From the NCBI RefSeq assembly GCF_002009425.1, contig NZ_CP019936.1, positions 1,847,297-1,911,296 of the forward strand: a stretch of 64,000 nucleotides of DNA, read 5' to 3'. Below the pieces are notes generated by a model. It was not told where the DNA came from and searched no databases. It saw nothing but the letters and a program-made list of their open reading frames with translations. Numbering within the stretch: the first letter of the stretch is position 1; each line of letters starts with the position of its first letter. Position numbers and translations under genes: made by a program. This stretch comes from Thiosocius teredinicola (lineage in GTDB: Bacteria > Pseudomonadota > Gammaproteobacteria > Chromatiales > Chromatiaceae). Shown here piece after piece: positions 28,667 to 38,600 of the stretch.

Positions 28667-29668
28667 TTACTTCGCCCAGGGATTCGGCAGCGGGGTCTTC
28701 TCGGAAGACGGCGGCAAAATCGGCAGCGCGAAGTTCGGCTGATCACCCGTCATAGACTTGAGAAATGCCACGATCTGCGCATTCTCTTCGTCGGTGAATT
28801 TCTTACCGAGCTGCAAGCGGCCCATGATGTCGACCGCTTCGGTCAGGGTCTCGGCTTCGCCATCGTGGAAATAAGGGTAGGTCATTTCAACGTTACGCAA
28901 GGTTGGCACCTTGAACTTGAAGCGGTCTGCATCTTTGCCAGTCACAGCCACCAAGCCTTCAGCTTTGCTGGTGCTCACGTAGGGCTCGACGATACCCATT
29001 TTCTGGAACGTGTTGCCACCCGCGGCAGAGCCGTTGTGGCAAGCGGTGCAGCCACTGTCCTTGAACAACTTGTAGCCGGTCTTTTCGTCTGCGGTCAGCG
29101 CGTCCTCATCGCCCAGCAGCCACTGGTCGAAGGGAGAGTTCGGGGTGACCAGAGTCTTCTCGAACTCGGCAATGGCGTCGGTGATCATGTCGATGTCGAT
29201 GTCATCACTACCGAACACCAGCTTGAACTCCTTGACGTAGCCCGGGATGGATTTGAGCAGGTCGACAGCCAGGGTGTGGGTGAATGCCATTTCACCAGGG
29301 TTGGCGATCGGTCCGCCGGCCTGCGCTTTGAGGTCGGCCGCACGACCGTCCCAAAACTGCGCGACGTTGAGGCTGGAGTTGAGCACCGTCGGTGCGTTGA
29401 TGGGACCCTGCTGCCAGTGGTCGCCGATCGAGGTCTTGAGGTTGTCGGTGCCGCCCATGCTCAGGTTGTGGCAAGAGTTGCACGAGATAAAGCCGGACTT
29501 CGACAATCGTGGGTCGAAATACAGTTTCTTCCCCAGCTCGGCTTGGGCGAGGTTGATTTCCTGCGCCGGACGAATAGGGGTAATCGGTTCTTCGGCCATG
29601 GTAGCGCCGGTGCCAAAGGTCGCGGCACCGACCAGGACGCCCGCTATAGCGCGCTTCAAAGGTTTCAT
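28667..29668 (-). CDS. ccpA: Diheme cytochrome c peroxidase (CcpA/MauG family)
   Basis: A 333-aa periplasmic enzyme that reduces H2O2 to water with electrons from small cytochromes c. The signal peptide ends near MAEE. The two heme sites are CNSCH (N-terminal, peroxidatic) and CTACH (C-terminal, electron-accepting). Family motifs LGKKLYFDPRLS, PTVLNSSLNVAQFWDGRA, NPGEMA and VPTLRNVEMTYPYFHDG are all present. A strong terminator follows. It may take electrons from the convergent cytochrome. Confidence 0.95.
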   Translation of the reverse strand: MKPLKRAIAGVLVGAATFGTGATMAEEPITPIRPAQEINLAQAELGKKLYFDPRLSKSGFISCNSCHNLSMGGTDNLKTSIGDHWQQGPINAPTVLNSSLNVAQFWDGRAADLKAQAGGPIANPGEMAFTHTLAVDLLKSIPGYVKEFKLVFGSDDIDIDMITDAIAEFEKTLVTPNSPFDQWLLGDEDALTADEKTGYKLFKDSGCTACHNGSAAGGNTFQKMGIVEPYVSTSKAEGLVAVTGKDADRFKFKVPTLRNVEMTYPYFHDGEAETLTEAVDIMGRLQLGKKFTDEENAQIVAFLKSMTGDQPNFALPILPPSSEKTPLPNPWAK

Positions 29669-30185
29669 GGTTATCCCTCGAGTGTCAGAAGTGTATCCTC
29701 CGGCCTACAAACAACACGGCTTTGGATGTGCGGCTTGTTCGTGCGGCATGCCGCTCGCAATCCGCGAGTGACTTCCCAGGCTTGGAGTGAGGTTATTTTT
29801 AGCCTAAGTCTAAATTGGGCTCACTGACATGCGTCAATCAATCTTTGCTTTTCGAACGCTGATGTAGAAAGTCCTTCGCTGGGGATGGCAGCTGGACCGA
29901 ATACAGGTGCGCCACGATGACATTGCACTCGCGTTTCGCGCTACTCGAGAGCAGCACAAACCGTTGTAGCTCGGCGGGCATTTCTTTCGTATCGGTTGGT
30001 TGCTGGGTAGCGACGTCGAAGACGGGGATTACACGTGGACCAATGGCTCGGTAATTGAGCGCGAGATCAACAAGGTCAACCGCTGCGCAGGGATGTTCTC
30101 CCGTCGATAGCGATTTGTTCTCGGCGCTTCGCTTGCGAGGCGAACCGTGCTCGCAACGCGATACGGAATGGCGTTTGCCGGCATG
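29669..30185. other. Intergenic region with transposase debris
   Basis: Upstream region of the diheme peroxidase and downstream region of the phosphatase gene. The only interpretable content is an ISL3-like transposase end, described separately. No inverted repeats of an intact insertion sequence were seen. Confidence 0.5.
29990..30165 (+). pseudogene. ISL3-like transposase C-terminal remnant
   Basis: In one frame the peptide WTNGSVIEREINKVNRCAGM ends FSRR followed by a stop. In the next frame it continues SDLFSALRLRGEP. This follows the ISL3 transposase end pattern W-S/T-N-G-x-x-E-x-x-x-N-x-x-K-x-x-K-R-x-M-Y/F-G/S-R-x-x-x-x-L-L. The frame is broken and most of the gene is missing. Confidence 0.42.
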
Positions 30186-31658
30186 TCATCCGTTTGCGTC
30201 GCGCGCAGTGGCTTTGGTTCCGTTCGTCGTTGCGAGGGCGGGATCTATGCCCAGGTTTTTAGCCAACTGACCGGCATGAATCTCGAGGAGCGTGATGTCA
30301 TCACCGATCGGCGTGTCGCTGATGAAATTGTTGAAGATGGACATCACCTCATCAAATGAATTCGCATCGTGTCGCGCTAGTCGCGCTGCGTTGGCGAGTC
30401 GGGCACGCCCAAAGGGAATGCCGGTGGCGTCCACTGCCTCGGTGATTCCGTCGGTGTAGACATACACGCGGTCGTCGGCTTCCAGTGTCAAATCGACGAA
30501 CCGCGTCGAACAGTCTTTGGGAGCGAGGATGCCGAGTGCCAGGTTGTCCGATGGCAGTTCCACCACTTCGCCGGAGCCACCAACGATCAGCAGATTTTCC
30601 AGACCGCCGTTCCAGATGCGCGCGCGACACCGCTCACCATCAAGGGCACTGATCTCGATCACTGCTGCCGCCATGAACATGCCGGTCGGCAGCAGGCGGT
30701 GGAGATTGCGGTTCAGCTCGTCGAGAAGAGAGGAAAGCGGCAGATTCTTTTGGTTCATCGTGCTGAACGTTTGGGCGACCGGGATCGCGGCAAGCGCCGC
30801 CGACAGTCCGTGTCCCGTCGCATCTCCCAGCAAGATTCGAACACACCTGTCACCGACTTTGTCCAGGAGCACCACATCACCGACAAAATTCTGCAGAGAT
30901 CGTTGATAGTGGCGAACCCCACTTTGGGCACAGACGTGCGGATCGATGATGCTCTCCATGACGTGTGAAGCCACTTGCTGTTCGCGCAATATCATGTTTT
31001 GCGCTGTTCGTAGTTCAGCGTGGTCGCTCCGCAGTTTGTCGAGCAGATCCTGATTGCGATGACCGAGGTCGAAGGCCTTGACCAGCTGGGCGTTGTAGCG
31101 TTTCGCAGCAACCATCAGCGTTGCGAAGAAGACGAGCGACAACACGGAAATCTCGGGCTGCGTGGGTGACGCAAAGAACGCAGACCAGCACGCAAAGGTA
31201 CCCAACAGGGTTGCCGCATAAACGGCATACATCAGCCTGATTGCCGACATCGAACCGAAGGCGCCGGCGGACACGCCGGCCAGTACAACGCCCATGAACA
31301 AGCCGCTGTTGCTTTCATGGATGTTCGGTTGCGTGAATGGCAGCAATCCCCATGTCAGTCCGGTGAGAACGGCGGCTACAGCATAGGTGGTCAGCCAGGG
31401 CCGAAGGTTATCCGGACCCGGTTGGGCACGGTGGTATTGTTGCGCCAGCACCAGGCGAAACACCGTGAGCAACACGTGGCTCGACAGCCAGATGCCGGTA
31501 TGACCTTGATTCAGACCCAGTGCAGCGGCAGTGACGCCTGCAACCAGGATATTGGCTACCAAGGCACTCTTCAGGTGCGCGAACAGCAGGTCCGTGTGTT
31601 CTTTGCACAAGACGCGGCTGCGTTCATCCGAGGAAGAGAATGCTGCCTGCCCGGTCAT
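30186..31658 (-). CDS. Membrane-anchored SpoIIE/PP2C-type serine phosphatase
   Basis: A 490-aa protein. The N-terminal half has about six hydrophobic segments (for example LVANILVAGVTAAALGL and VLSLVFFATLMVAA). A coiled-coil-like linker (residues about 190-220) follows, then a C-terminal SpoIIE phosphatase domain with GDVVLLD, GDATGHGLSAALAAI, LYTDG-like VYVYTDGITEA and PIGDDITLL. Such phosphatases usually act on anti-sigma-factor antagonists in partner-switching systems. No STAS or HATPase partner gene lies next to it. The frame reaches 31748, and ATG 31658 is the best of several possible starts. Confidence 0.85.
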   Translation of the reverse strand: MTGQAAFSSSDERSRVLCKEHTDLLFAHLKSALVANILVAGVTAAALGLNQGHTGIWLSSHVLLTVFRLVLAQQYHRAQPGPDNLRPWLTTYAVAAVLTGLTWGLLPFTQPNIHESNSGLFMGVVLAGVSAGAFGSMSAIRLMYAVYAATLLGTFACWSAFFASPTQPEISVLSLVFFATLMVAAKRYNAQLVKAFDLGHRNQDLLDKLRSDHAELRTAQNMILREQQVASHVMESIIDPHVCAQSGVRHYQRSLQNFVGDVVLLDKVGDRCVRILLGDATGHGLSAALAAIPVAQTFSTMNQKNLPLSSLLDELNRNLHRLLPTGMFMAAAVIEISALDGERCRARIWNGGLENLLIVGGSGEVVELPSDNLALGILAPKDCSTRFVDLTLEADDRVYVYTDGITEAVDATGIPFGRARLANAARLARHDANSFDEVMSIFNNFISDTPIGDDITLLEIHAGQLAKNLGIDPALATTNGTKATARDANG

Positions 31659-31973
31659 GACATGGATTGTTGCATCGCGGCCTTTATCCCTGGCTGGTGT
31701 CGAAGTGGGGCCGCGTCGGGCCCATCTGCCATCAACAGGCAGCGGCAACCCGGGGATCTTCTTTAGATAGCCCAGTCACGAGAATAGGAACAAAATGCTG
31801 GGTGTGCGAGTGTCTCTGATCCGAGTTGCTGCTTGCAGCGCTTTTGACTGCCGATCGGCGTCTTGCTACTTCACGCAGCGGGAGAATGCGCACCGGGTGA
31901 CTGCGGCCGTTGCTGCACCAAACGTGGGGCCTTGAAGGCACCGCTGCGTGCCAAGGTTTGCAAGACCAATCGA
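31659..31973. other. Intergenic region, nothing recognised
   Basis: About 315 bp between two minus-strand genes. No conserved open frame, RNA, terminator or operator was recognised. Confidence 0.5.
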
Positions 31974-32534
31974 CTAGCCGGCGGACTTCTCGCAGAACGC
32001 AGTGAAGTCCGGATCGCCGGCTACCAGCACGCTATCTTGATCGTCGGCCCAGCTTCGCGTCTGTCCGAGAACGAGTTCGCCGCTATCGACATCCGTGCGA
32101 GAAACGCCCATCGATCCCCAATCCCAGCCGCCGTCGCGGTAGCGTACGTTGACGTCCCCTGTGATCCGCAGGCGTGTTCCTGCAGGCACCGAGACCCGAT
32201 AAATCGAAGGCCGGTGACCGCTGCGCGAAACGCTATGGCCGCACAGTTCGCTGATTTCGACATCCGTCCGCGCCGACCTGATCATGTCTTCACGCAGTGT
32301 TGTGGTGCCGGTGAAGCTGGTCAGGTAACTCCGCAGCGGATCGCCGGGGCGTCCCCGGGGACGATGTCGCAAGGTGATGTCGATTACGTCGAGTTCGGGT
32401 TCGGCGCGTTCGATCTCGGCGGCGACTTCGTATCGATCCGGCACGGCCAGATAAAACAGCCAAACGTAAAAAAGCACGCCCGCTGCCAAGAAAGCGGCCA
32501 GGAGTATTGCTGTGCCATACAAGAAAGTTTTCAC
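31974..32534 (-). CDS. Hypothetical single-span membrane protein
   Basis: A 186-aa product from a GTG at 32534. One N-terminal transmembrane segment (LYGTAILLAAFLAAGVLFYV) is followed by a soluble domain of about 150 aa that would face the periplasm. The soluble part has a patch like SIYRVSVPAGTRLRITGDV and VNVRYRDGGWDWG, suggestive of a beta-rich fold. No family was recognised. It stands alone between the phosphatase and the ECF42 sigma gene. A longer frame begins at 32627 without a better start. Confidence 0.55.
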   Translation of the reverse strand: MKTFLYGTAILLAAFLAAGVLFYVWLFYLAVPDRYEVAAEIERAEPELDVIDITLRHRPRGRPGDPLRSYLTSFTGTTTLREDMIRSARTDVEISELCGHSVSRSGHRPSIYRVSVPAGTRLRITGDVNVRYRDGGWDWGSMGVSRTDVDSGELVLGQTRSWADDQDSVLVAGDPDFTAFCEKSAG

Positions 32535-32817
32535 GCTAATTCCAAAGCAACCTTGATAGAGCAGTCCTTGCACGGTCTTGCTTGGAGAACGACGTGGCCA
32601 TCCAGGCTTGAATGGTTTGCGGACCAATCAAACGCGTCGACTACGCATGGTCGGACTTGCTGAGCCAAAAAATGCATCCGGATCCTAACGCGCCTACGCA
32701 AGTCCTCCAATTGATGCCGTGGTCCAAAGCCGAAAAGTTCGACCTGGCTCACGACCATCCAGGCCGAGGGGCGGCGGTGCGGGCGTTGAGAGTAGGGTGC
32801 GGACGGTCTTGTGTTCG

Positions 32818-34086
32818 TTACGAACGGCAGTCGGCGATGCGACGTTGGAGAACGCCCAGTTCCCGTTCGTTATTGGTGAGCTCGGCGGCACGTTCGAACG
32901 CCGCCTTGGCTTCTGCCATCCGCTCCAACTTGAACAGCAGGTCGCCGCGCACGCTGTAGAAGTGTGGATAGTCCTTCAGCATCGGCTCCTGCATGAGCAC
33001 GTCGACAATCTCCAAACCGCTTTGCGGTCCGAAGGCCATACCGACTGCCACTGCACGGTTCAGCTCGACAACCGGTGACGAGGTGATCTGCGCCAGCGCG
33101 TCGTACAGTGCGGTGATGCGTTGCCAATCGGTGTTGTCGGCGATGGAAGCCTGCGCATGGCAGGCGGCAATCGCGGCCTGCAGGCAATAGGGGCCAAAGG
33201 CGCCGTTGTTTTCCTGCGCCGCGTATTCGGCACGTCGGATAGCCGCGAACCCGCGTTTGATCAGCAACTGGTCCCAGCGCGTGCGGTCCTGGTCGAGCAG
33301 CAGAATTGGTTCGCCATCTTTGCCGACGCGGGCCTTGCTGCGGGATGCTTGCAGTTCGAGCAGGGCCGACAGGCCGTGCACCTCGGGCATCTGTGGCATC
33401 AATTCGGCCAAGATCCGACTCAGGCGCAAGGCCTCGTCGCATAGCGACTGGCGAATCCAGTGCTCGCCGCTGCTGGCCGCATAGCCTTCGTTGAAGATCA
33501 GGTAGATCACTTCGAGCACGGAGGCGAGGCGTTCGTCGAGTTCTTGCTGTGCGGGCAAAGCGAAAGCCACCTTGGCCTCAGACAGTGTCCGCTTGGCGCG
33601 CACAATCCGTTGCGCCATCGTGGTTTCCGATTTGAGGTAGGCGCGTGCGATCTCCTTCGTCGACAGGCCGCCGACCACCTTGAGCGTCAGCGCGACACGA
33701 GCCTCGGCCGACAATACCGGATGGCAGGCGGTGAAGATCAGGCGCAATACGTCGTCTTCGACCGTTTGGTCGAGAGCATCGATGAGACGGTCATCGCTGT
33801 GCGACGACTCGGTGCCAAGGGCCAGCTCCTGGTGTTTTCGATCGAGCATCGGTGCACGCCGCAGGTGATCGAGCGCGCGGTGCTTGGCGGCCGTCGTCAG
33901 CCAGGCGCCGGGGTTGTTGGGGATGCCTTCCTTGGCCCAGCGTTCCAGTGCTGCGATCAGCGCATCCTGGGCAAAATCCTCCGCCAGCCCGATGTCATGC
34001 GTCAGCCGTGCGACTGCTGCGATCACCTTCGAGGCCTCTATTCGCCAAACGGCTTCGATAGCGCGATGTGATGATTGCTGCGACAT
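32818..34086 (-). CDS. ECF42-type RNA polymerase sigma factor with C-terminal extension
   Basis: A 422-aa protein. An ECF sigma part (region 2 with LTHDIGLAEDFAQDALIAAL, region 4 with GGLSTKEIARAYLKSETTMAQ) is followed by a C-terminal domain of about 200 aa with tetratricopeptide-like helices. This is the ECF42/COG4941 architecture. In that group the extension replaces an anti-sigma factor, and the usual neighbours are DGPF/YCII proteins, as here. The ATG at 34086 was chosen over a TTG two codons upstream. Its target promoters are probably those of the three small genes that follow it upstream in this block. Confidence 0.9.
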   Translation of the reverse strand: MSQQSSHRAIEAVWRIEASKVIAAVARLTHDIGLAEDFAQDALIAALERWAKEGIPNNPGAWLTTAAKHRALDHLRRAPMLDRKHQELALGTESSHSDDRLIDALDQTVEDDVLRLIFTACHPVLSAEARVALTLKVVGGLSTKEIARAYLKSETTMAQRIVRAKRTLSEAKVAFALPAQQELDERLASVLEVIYLIFNEGYAASSGEHWIRQSLCDEALRLSRILAELMPQMPEVHGLSALLELQASRSKARVGKDGEPILLLDQDRTRWDQLLIKRGFAAIRRAEYAAQENNGAFGPYCLQAAIAACHAQASIADNTDWQRITALYDALAQITSSPVVELNRAVAVGMAFGPQSGLEIVDVLMQEPMLKDYPHFYSVRGDLLFKLERMAEAKAAFERAAELTNNERELGVLQRRIADCRS

Positions 34087-34153
34087 ACACAATTACTGGT
34101 AGTAACCGATGATGACCGCGGCTCGAAACGAGGCCAAAGCCATCTGCCGGTAT

Positions 34154-34567
34154 TCAGCCTGGCTGTTCATTCATCGAGCGCATGCGCTCAAGTCCCTCGC
34201 TGGGCTCAAAGTCATCGAGCTCGAATAGCTGGCGGACCTCTATCTGCCCGACGCCATGATCGACCGCGGGGTTGGGGTAGCGTCGACTCCATTCGATCGC
34301 CTCCTCGCGCGACGACACCTGGATCATCGTATAGCCGGCGATGAGTTCTTTGGTGGCTGCGAATGGGCCCTGGGTGATGCTGTGTTCGTCTCCGTCATAG
34401 TCGATGCGCCAGCCGGTGCTACTCGGTTTCAACCCAGAGCCGTCCAGCAGCACGCCGGCCTTGGCCAGTTGCTCGTGGTAATCGGCCATTTCGGCAATCA
34501 ATCCGGCACTGGGCATCACGCCGGCTTCCGAATCTACGGTGGCTTTTACGATGATCATAAATCGCAT
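34154..34567 (-). CDS. YCII/DGPF-domain protein
   Basis: A 137-aa protein of the YCII-related superfamily (MRFMIIVKATVDSEAG and ITQGPFAATKELIAGYTMIQ). ITQGPF corresponds to the DGPF signature. The biochemical role of these proteins is not known. They are the standard partners of ECF42 sigma factors. A GAGG ribosome site precedes the ATG. It lies 67 bp from the sigma gene in the same direction. Confidence 0.88.
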   Translation of the reverse strand: MRFMIIVKATVDSEAGVMPSAGLIAEMADYHEQLAKAGVLLDGSGLKPSSTGWRIDYDGDEHSITQGPFAATKELIAGYTMIQVSSREEAIEWSRRYPNPAVDHGVGQIEVRQLFELDDFEPSEGLERMRSMNEQPG

Positions 34568-34605
34568 GCTTTACCTCGTTACCAAATTTGTGTGGCTGAA
34601 CGCCG

Positions 34606-34986
34606 TCAAGCCATCGAGTGCAGTCCGAACATATTGCCTTCGGTATCGGTGGCCAGCGCGATAAAGCCGTATTCGCCTATCGAGAATTTCTCCCGATGAA
34701 CCTTGCCGCCGGCCGCTTCGACGCGGCCGGCCTCGATGGCGCAGTCTTCGCAAGCGAAATACACGACGGTGCTGTTGTTGCCTGCTTTGACGCCTTCCAT
34801 CTTCGCCAGTGCACCGTTGGCGCCATAGCTTGTGGGGCTGCATCCCTCCATCGGAAATGTCCACATCTCCAGTTCGGGGCTGTCGTGCTTCTGCAGTTCG
34901 GTGTTCAACACCGTGGTGTAAAACGTCTTGGCGCGCTCCATGTCGTCGACATAGATCTCGAACCATACGGCAGGGTTGGATTGCAT
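34606..34986 (-). CDS. VOC-family (glyoxalase/bleomycin-resistance fold) protein
   Basis: A 126-aa vicinal-oxygen-chelate protein with the repeated beta-alpha-beta-beta-beta pattern: WFEIYVDDMERAKTFYTTVL, then VYFACEDCAIEAGRVEAAGG and FIALATDTEGNMFGLHS. Start ATG 34986 has a GAGGAG site 6 bp upstream, so it is preferred over the start six codons earlier. Substrate unknown. It lies inside the ECF42-associated block. Confidence 0.85.
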   Translation of the reverse strand: MQSNPAVWFEIYVDDMERAKTFYTTVLNTELQKHDSPELEMWTFPMEGCSPTSYGANGALAKMEGVKAGNNSTVVYFACEDCAIEAGRVEAAGGKVHREKFSIGEYGFIALATDTEGNMFGLHSMA

Positions 34987-35098
34987 CGGATTCTCCTCGT
35001 TCATGTTGCGGTCAATGCGGTTAGGGCGACGGTTCGCCGTGAAACTCTTGGATACGACGACTCACGCAAGCGTAAATCGACAACGTTGCGCATCGGTG

Positions 35099-35452
35099 TC
35101 ATCGATAGCAGGGCGCCAGTTCGCGGACCTCGACCGTAGCCCACGCCGCCGCGGGACATTGCACAGCGATCTCGACCGCTTGTTCTTTTGAGACGTTGTC
35201 CAGCAGAAAGAAACCACCGATCATCTCTTTTGACTCGGTGAAGGGGCCGTCGATCAGGCGCTTCTCGCCGTCATGTACCGTCACGCGCACACCTTCGCGG
35301 TCTGCCGACAACGATTGGCTGGCACGCAACAGCCCTTTTTCGGCGAGGCCTTCGGCGAACTTTTCCATCTGTGCATAGGCTTTTTTGCCTTCGTCCGGTG
35401 TTCGCGCCGCACGCTGGCCGTGGGGTTCAAGAATAAGGAGCAGATAGGCCAT
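35099..35452 (-). CDS. YCII/DGPF-domain protein
   Basis: A 117-aa protein with MAYLLLILEP at the start and the exact signature DGPFTESKEMIGGFFLLDN. It is the second DGPF-type protein of the ECF42 cluster. The frame extends to 35635, but a GGAGGA site before the ATG at 35452 and the family N-terminus fix this start. It is probably the first gene of the small cluster transcribed towards the sigma gene. Confidence 0.88.
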   Translation of the reverse strand: MAYLLLILEPHGQRAARTPDEGKKAYAQMEKFAEGLAEKGLLRASQSLSADREGVRVTVHDGEKRLIDGPFTESKEMIGGFFLLDNVSKEQAVEIAVQCPAAAWATVEVRELAPCYR

Positions 35453-35658
35453 GGATTGGTGTCCTCCGGTTGTCGTTGGCGTCTTTTCGACGGGTATACC
35501 GTCAAACTCATAGCTTGTCATGGCGACCCTCGCTGAGTTTTTGCGGAATTGCTGAACAAGCGACGATTGGCGGCGTGTCGAATCGACAAGGGTCGACAGC
35601 TTTTGTTCGTGCGAAGGGGAGAGGGGCTCCGGCAAAGACGCTGCCGGAGCCGCGGCTG

Positions 35659-38600
35659 TCAGGGCTCGGCCGGATGATGACTCGGTGTGTGTGGCGCCGT
35701 GTTCGGTTTGACGTGTGGCGCCTTGTCGAACTCGGCATCATTGGTCTTCAAACGGTGGTCGGCCACCAGGCGATAGAACAGCGGGATGAAGAAGATCGCG
35801 AGGAACGTGGCGGCCAGCATGCCGCCGGCAACGCCGGTGCCGACCGCGTGACGTGCGCCGGCGCCGGCACCGGTCGAGATGGCCAGCGGCAGCACGCCGA
35901 GAATGAACGCCAGCGAGGTCATCAGGATCGGCCGGAAACGCAGGCGGGCGGCCTCGACAGCGGCAGCGGTCGCCGAATAGCCTTCGTCTTTCTTCAACAC
36001 CGCGTACTCGACGATCAGGATCGCGTTCTTGGCCGCCAGGCCGAGCAGGGTCACCAGGCCGATTTGAAAATACACATCGTTGTTCAGATCGCGCAGCCAC
36101 ACCGCGGCGAGGGCGCCGAAGGTACCGAAAGGCAATGCGAGTTGTACCGCCAGCGGCAGTGACCAGCGCTCGTACTGCGCTGCCAGTATCAGGAATACCA
36201 TGACCACGGCCAGGATCAGCGCCAGTGCCGAGGTGCCGCTGGAGCGCTTTTCCTGGAACGATGCCCCGGTCCATTCGTAGCTGAACCCGGGGGGCAGGGC
36301 ACGGTCGGCGATCTCTTCGACGATCTCGAGCGCCTGACCCGAACTGATGCCGGGTGCTGCGTTGCCGAAGATCTTGACCGCCTGCAGGTTGTTGTAGCGG
36401 TCGATGGTCTCGGGGCCCGACGTGTACTGGATGTCCGCCAGCGCGGACAACGGCACCTGCGCGCCGTCGCGTCCCGGTACGAACAGCGCACTGATGTCCT
36501 CAGGGCGTGAACGGTAATCAGGTTCGGCCGACATCAACACCTGCCAGGTACGCCCGAAGCGGTTGAAGTCGTTGATGTAATAGGTACCGAGCGTGGCCGC
36601 GACCGTGGTGAATAACGAATCGATATCGACGCCCAGCAGCTTGGCCTTGGCGCGATCGACGTCGACGTACAACTGCGGCACGCGTGAGCGCCATAAGGAG
36701 AGCGGCTGCACGATGCGTTCGTCCTTGCGCAGCTCGGTCAGCAGGGTCTCGCTGGCCGCGGCCAGTGCCTTCGGATCATTGTCGCCGCGGTTCTGCACGT
36801 ACAACTCGAAGCCGCCGGCGTTGCCCAGGCCGAAGATCGGCGGTGGGCCGAACGCGATCACCATGGCCTCGCGGATCCCGGCGCTGCTGCCCATCAATTG
36901 ACCGACCATGTCGTTGATCGAACGCTTGCGCTGATCCCAATGCTTGGCGGCGACGAAGATGGTCGCGGCACTGTTGCGGAAACCGCCGCCGAGAAAGTCC
37001 AGCCCGGCGAACGCGACGACGTGTTCCGCATCTTCATCGGAACGCATGATGTCGATCACCTGTTGGGTGATCTCTTCGGTGCGCGCCAGGGTCGAGCCGT
37101 CCGGCAGATAGACCGCGCCGATGTAGTAACCCTGGTCTTCGTCGGGGACGAGGGCGCCCGGCGTGATCTGCCACAGGTAGACCGCGGCCGCGACCATGAC
37201 CAGGTACAGGCCGATGCCCAGGCCGGTGCGCTTGAGCAGAAAGCCGACGCCGCCGAGATAACCGCGGGTCATGTGATGGAAGCCGCGGTTGAAGGCGTTG
37301 AAGAATCGGCTCTCGCGCCGGTTCTGGTTACGCAGGATGATGACCGACAGCGCCGGCGTCAGCGTCAACGCGACGAAGCCGGAGAGCACGACGGCGATTG
37401 CAATCGTTACCGCGAACTGGCGGTACAACTCACCGGTCAGGCCGCCGAGAAACGCGATCGGGATGAACACCGCGCACAGCACCAGCACGATCGCGATGAC
37501 CGGCCCGGTGACCTCGTGCATCGCCTTGATTGCCGCCTCGCGAGCGTCGCGCCGCTCTTCGTGCATGATGCGCTCGATGTTTTCGAGTACGACGATGGCG
37601 TCGTCGACGACGATACCGATCGACAGCACCATGCCGAACAGGGTCAGGGTATTGATGGTGTAGCCCAACAGGTGCAGGCCAACGAACGTGCCGAGCAGTG
37701 AAACCGGCACGGCGATCACCGGTATCAGCGTGGCGCGCCAGTTCTGCAGGAACAGGTAGACGACCAGCACAACCAGCAGGATGGCCTCGCCCAGGGTCTT
37801 CAATACCTCGCGAATCGACACCTCGACAAAGCGCGTGGTGTCATAAGGTATGGAATAGGTCAGCCCTTTCGGAAACTGCTCGGCAAGTTCGGCGACCGTG
37901 GCCTTGACTTCGTCGCCGACCGCCAGCGCGTTGGCACCGGGCTGCAGAAAGATACCCACCAGTGTCGCCGGCTTGCCGTTATACAGGCCGGTGAAGTCGT
38001 AGTCCTTCGAACCCAGTTCAACCTTGGCGACATCTTTGAGCTGCAACAGCGAGGTGCCCTCACCGGTGCGGATGATAATCTCTTCGAACTCGTCCGGCGT
38101 GCTCATGCGGCCGCGCGCATTGACCGTGTAGACCAACTCCTGGTCGGTGACGATCGGCGGCTGGCCGATCTTGCCGGCGGCGAACTGTGCATTCTGCTCC
38201 TGCACTGCACGCACGATCTCGGCGGCGGTTACCCCCAATTCGGCCATGCGGTCGGGTTTCAGCCAGATGCGCATGGCGTAGTCTTTGGCGCCGAAGATCT
38301 GCACGTTGGTCGTGCCGGGTATGCGCTTGAGGCGGTCTAGCACATTGAGCGTTACATAGTTGCTCGTGTAGATGTCGTCGTAGCTGCCGTCCGGCGACAG
38401 GAAGGCGATGACCTGCAGAAACGCCGACGAACTCTTTTCGACCGTCACGCCCTGGCGCCGCACCTCTTCGGGCAGGCGCGATTCGGCCTGCTTGACGCGG
38501 TTGTTCACGTCGAGTGCGGCCTGGTCTACGTCGGCGCCGATCTCGAACGTCACCTGGATTTCGAGCACGCCGTTGGAGGCCGATGTCGAACTCATGTACA

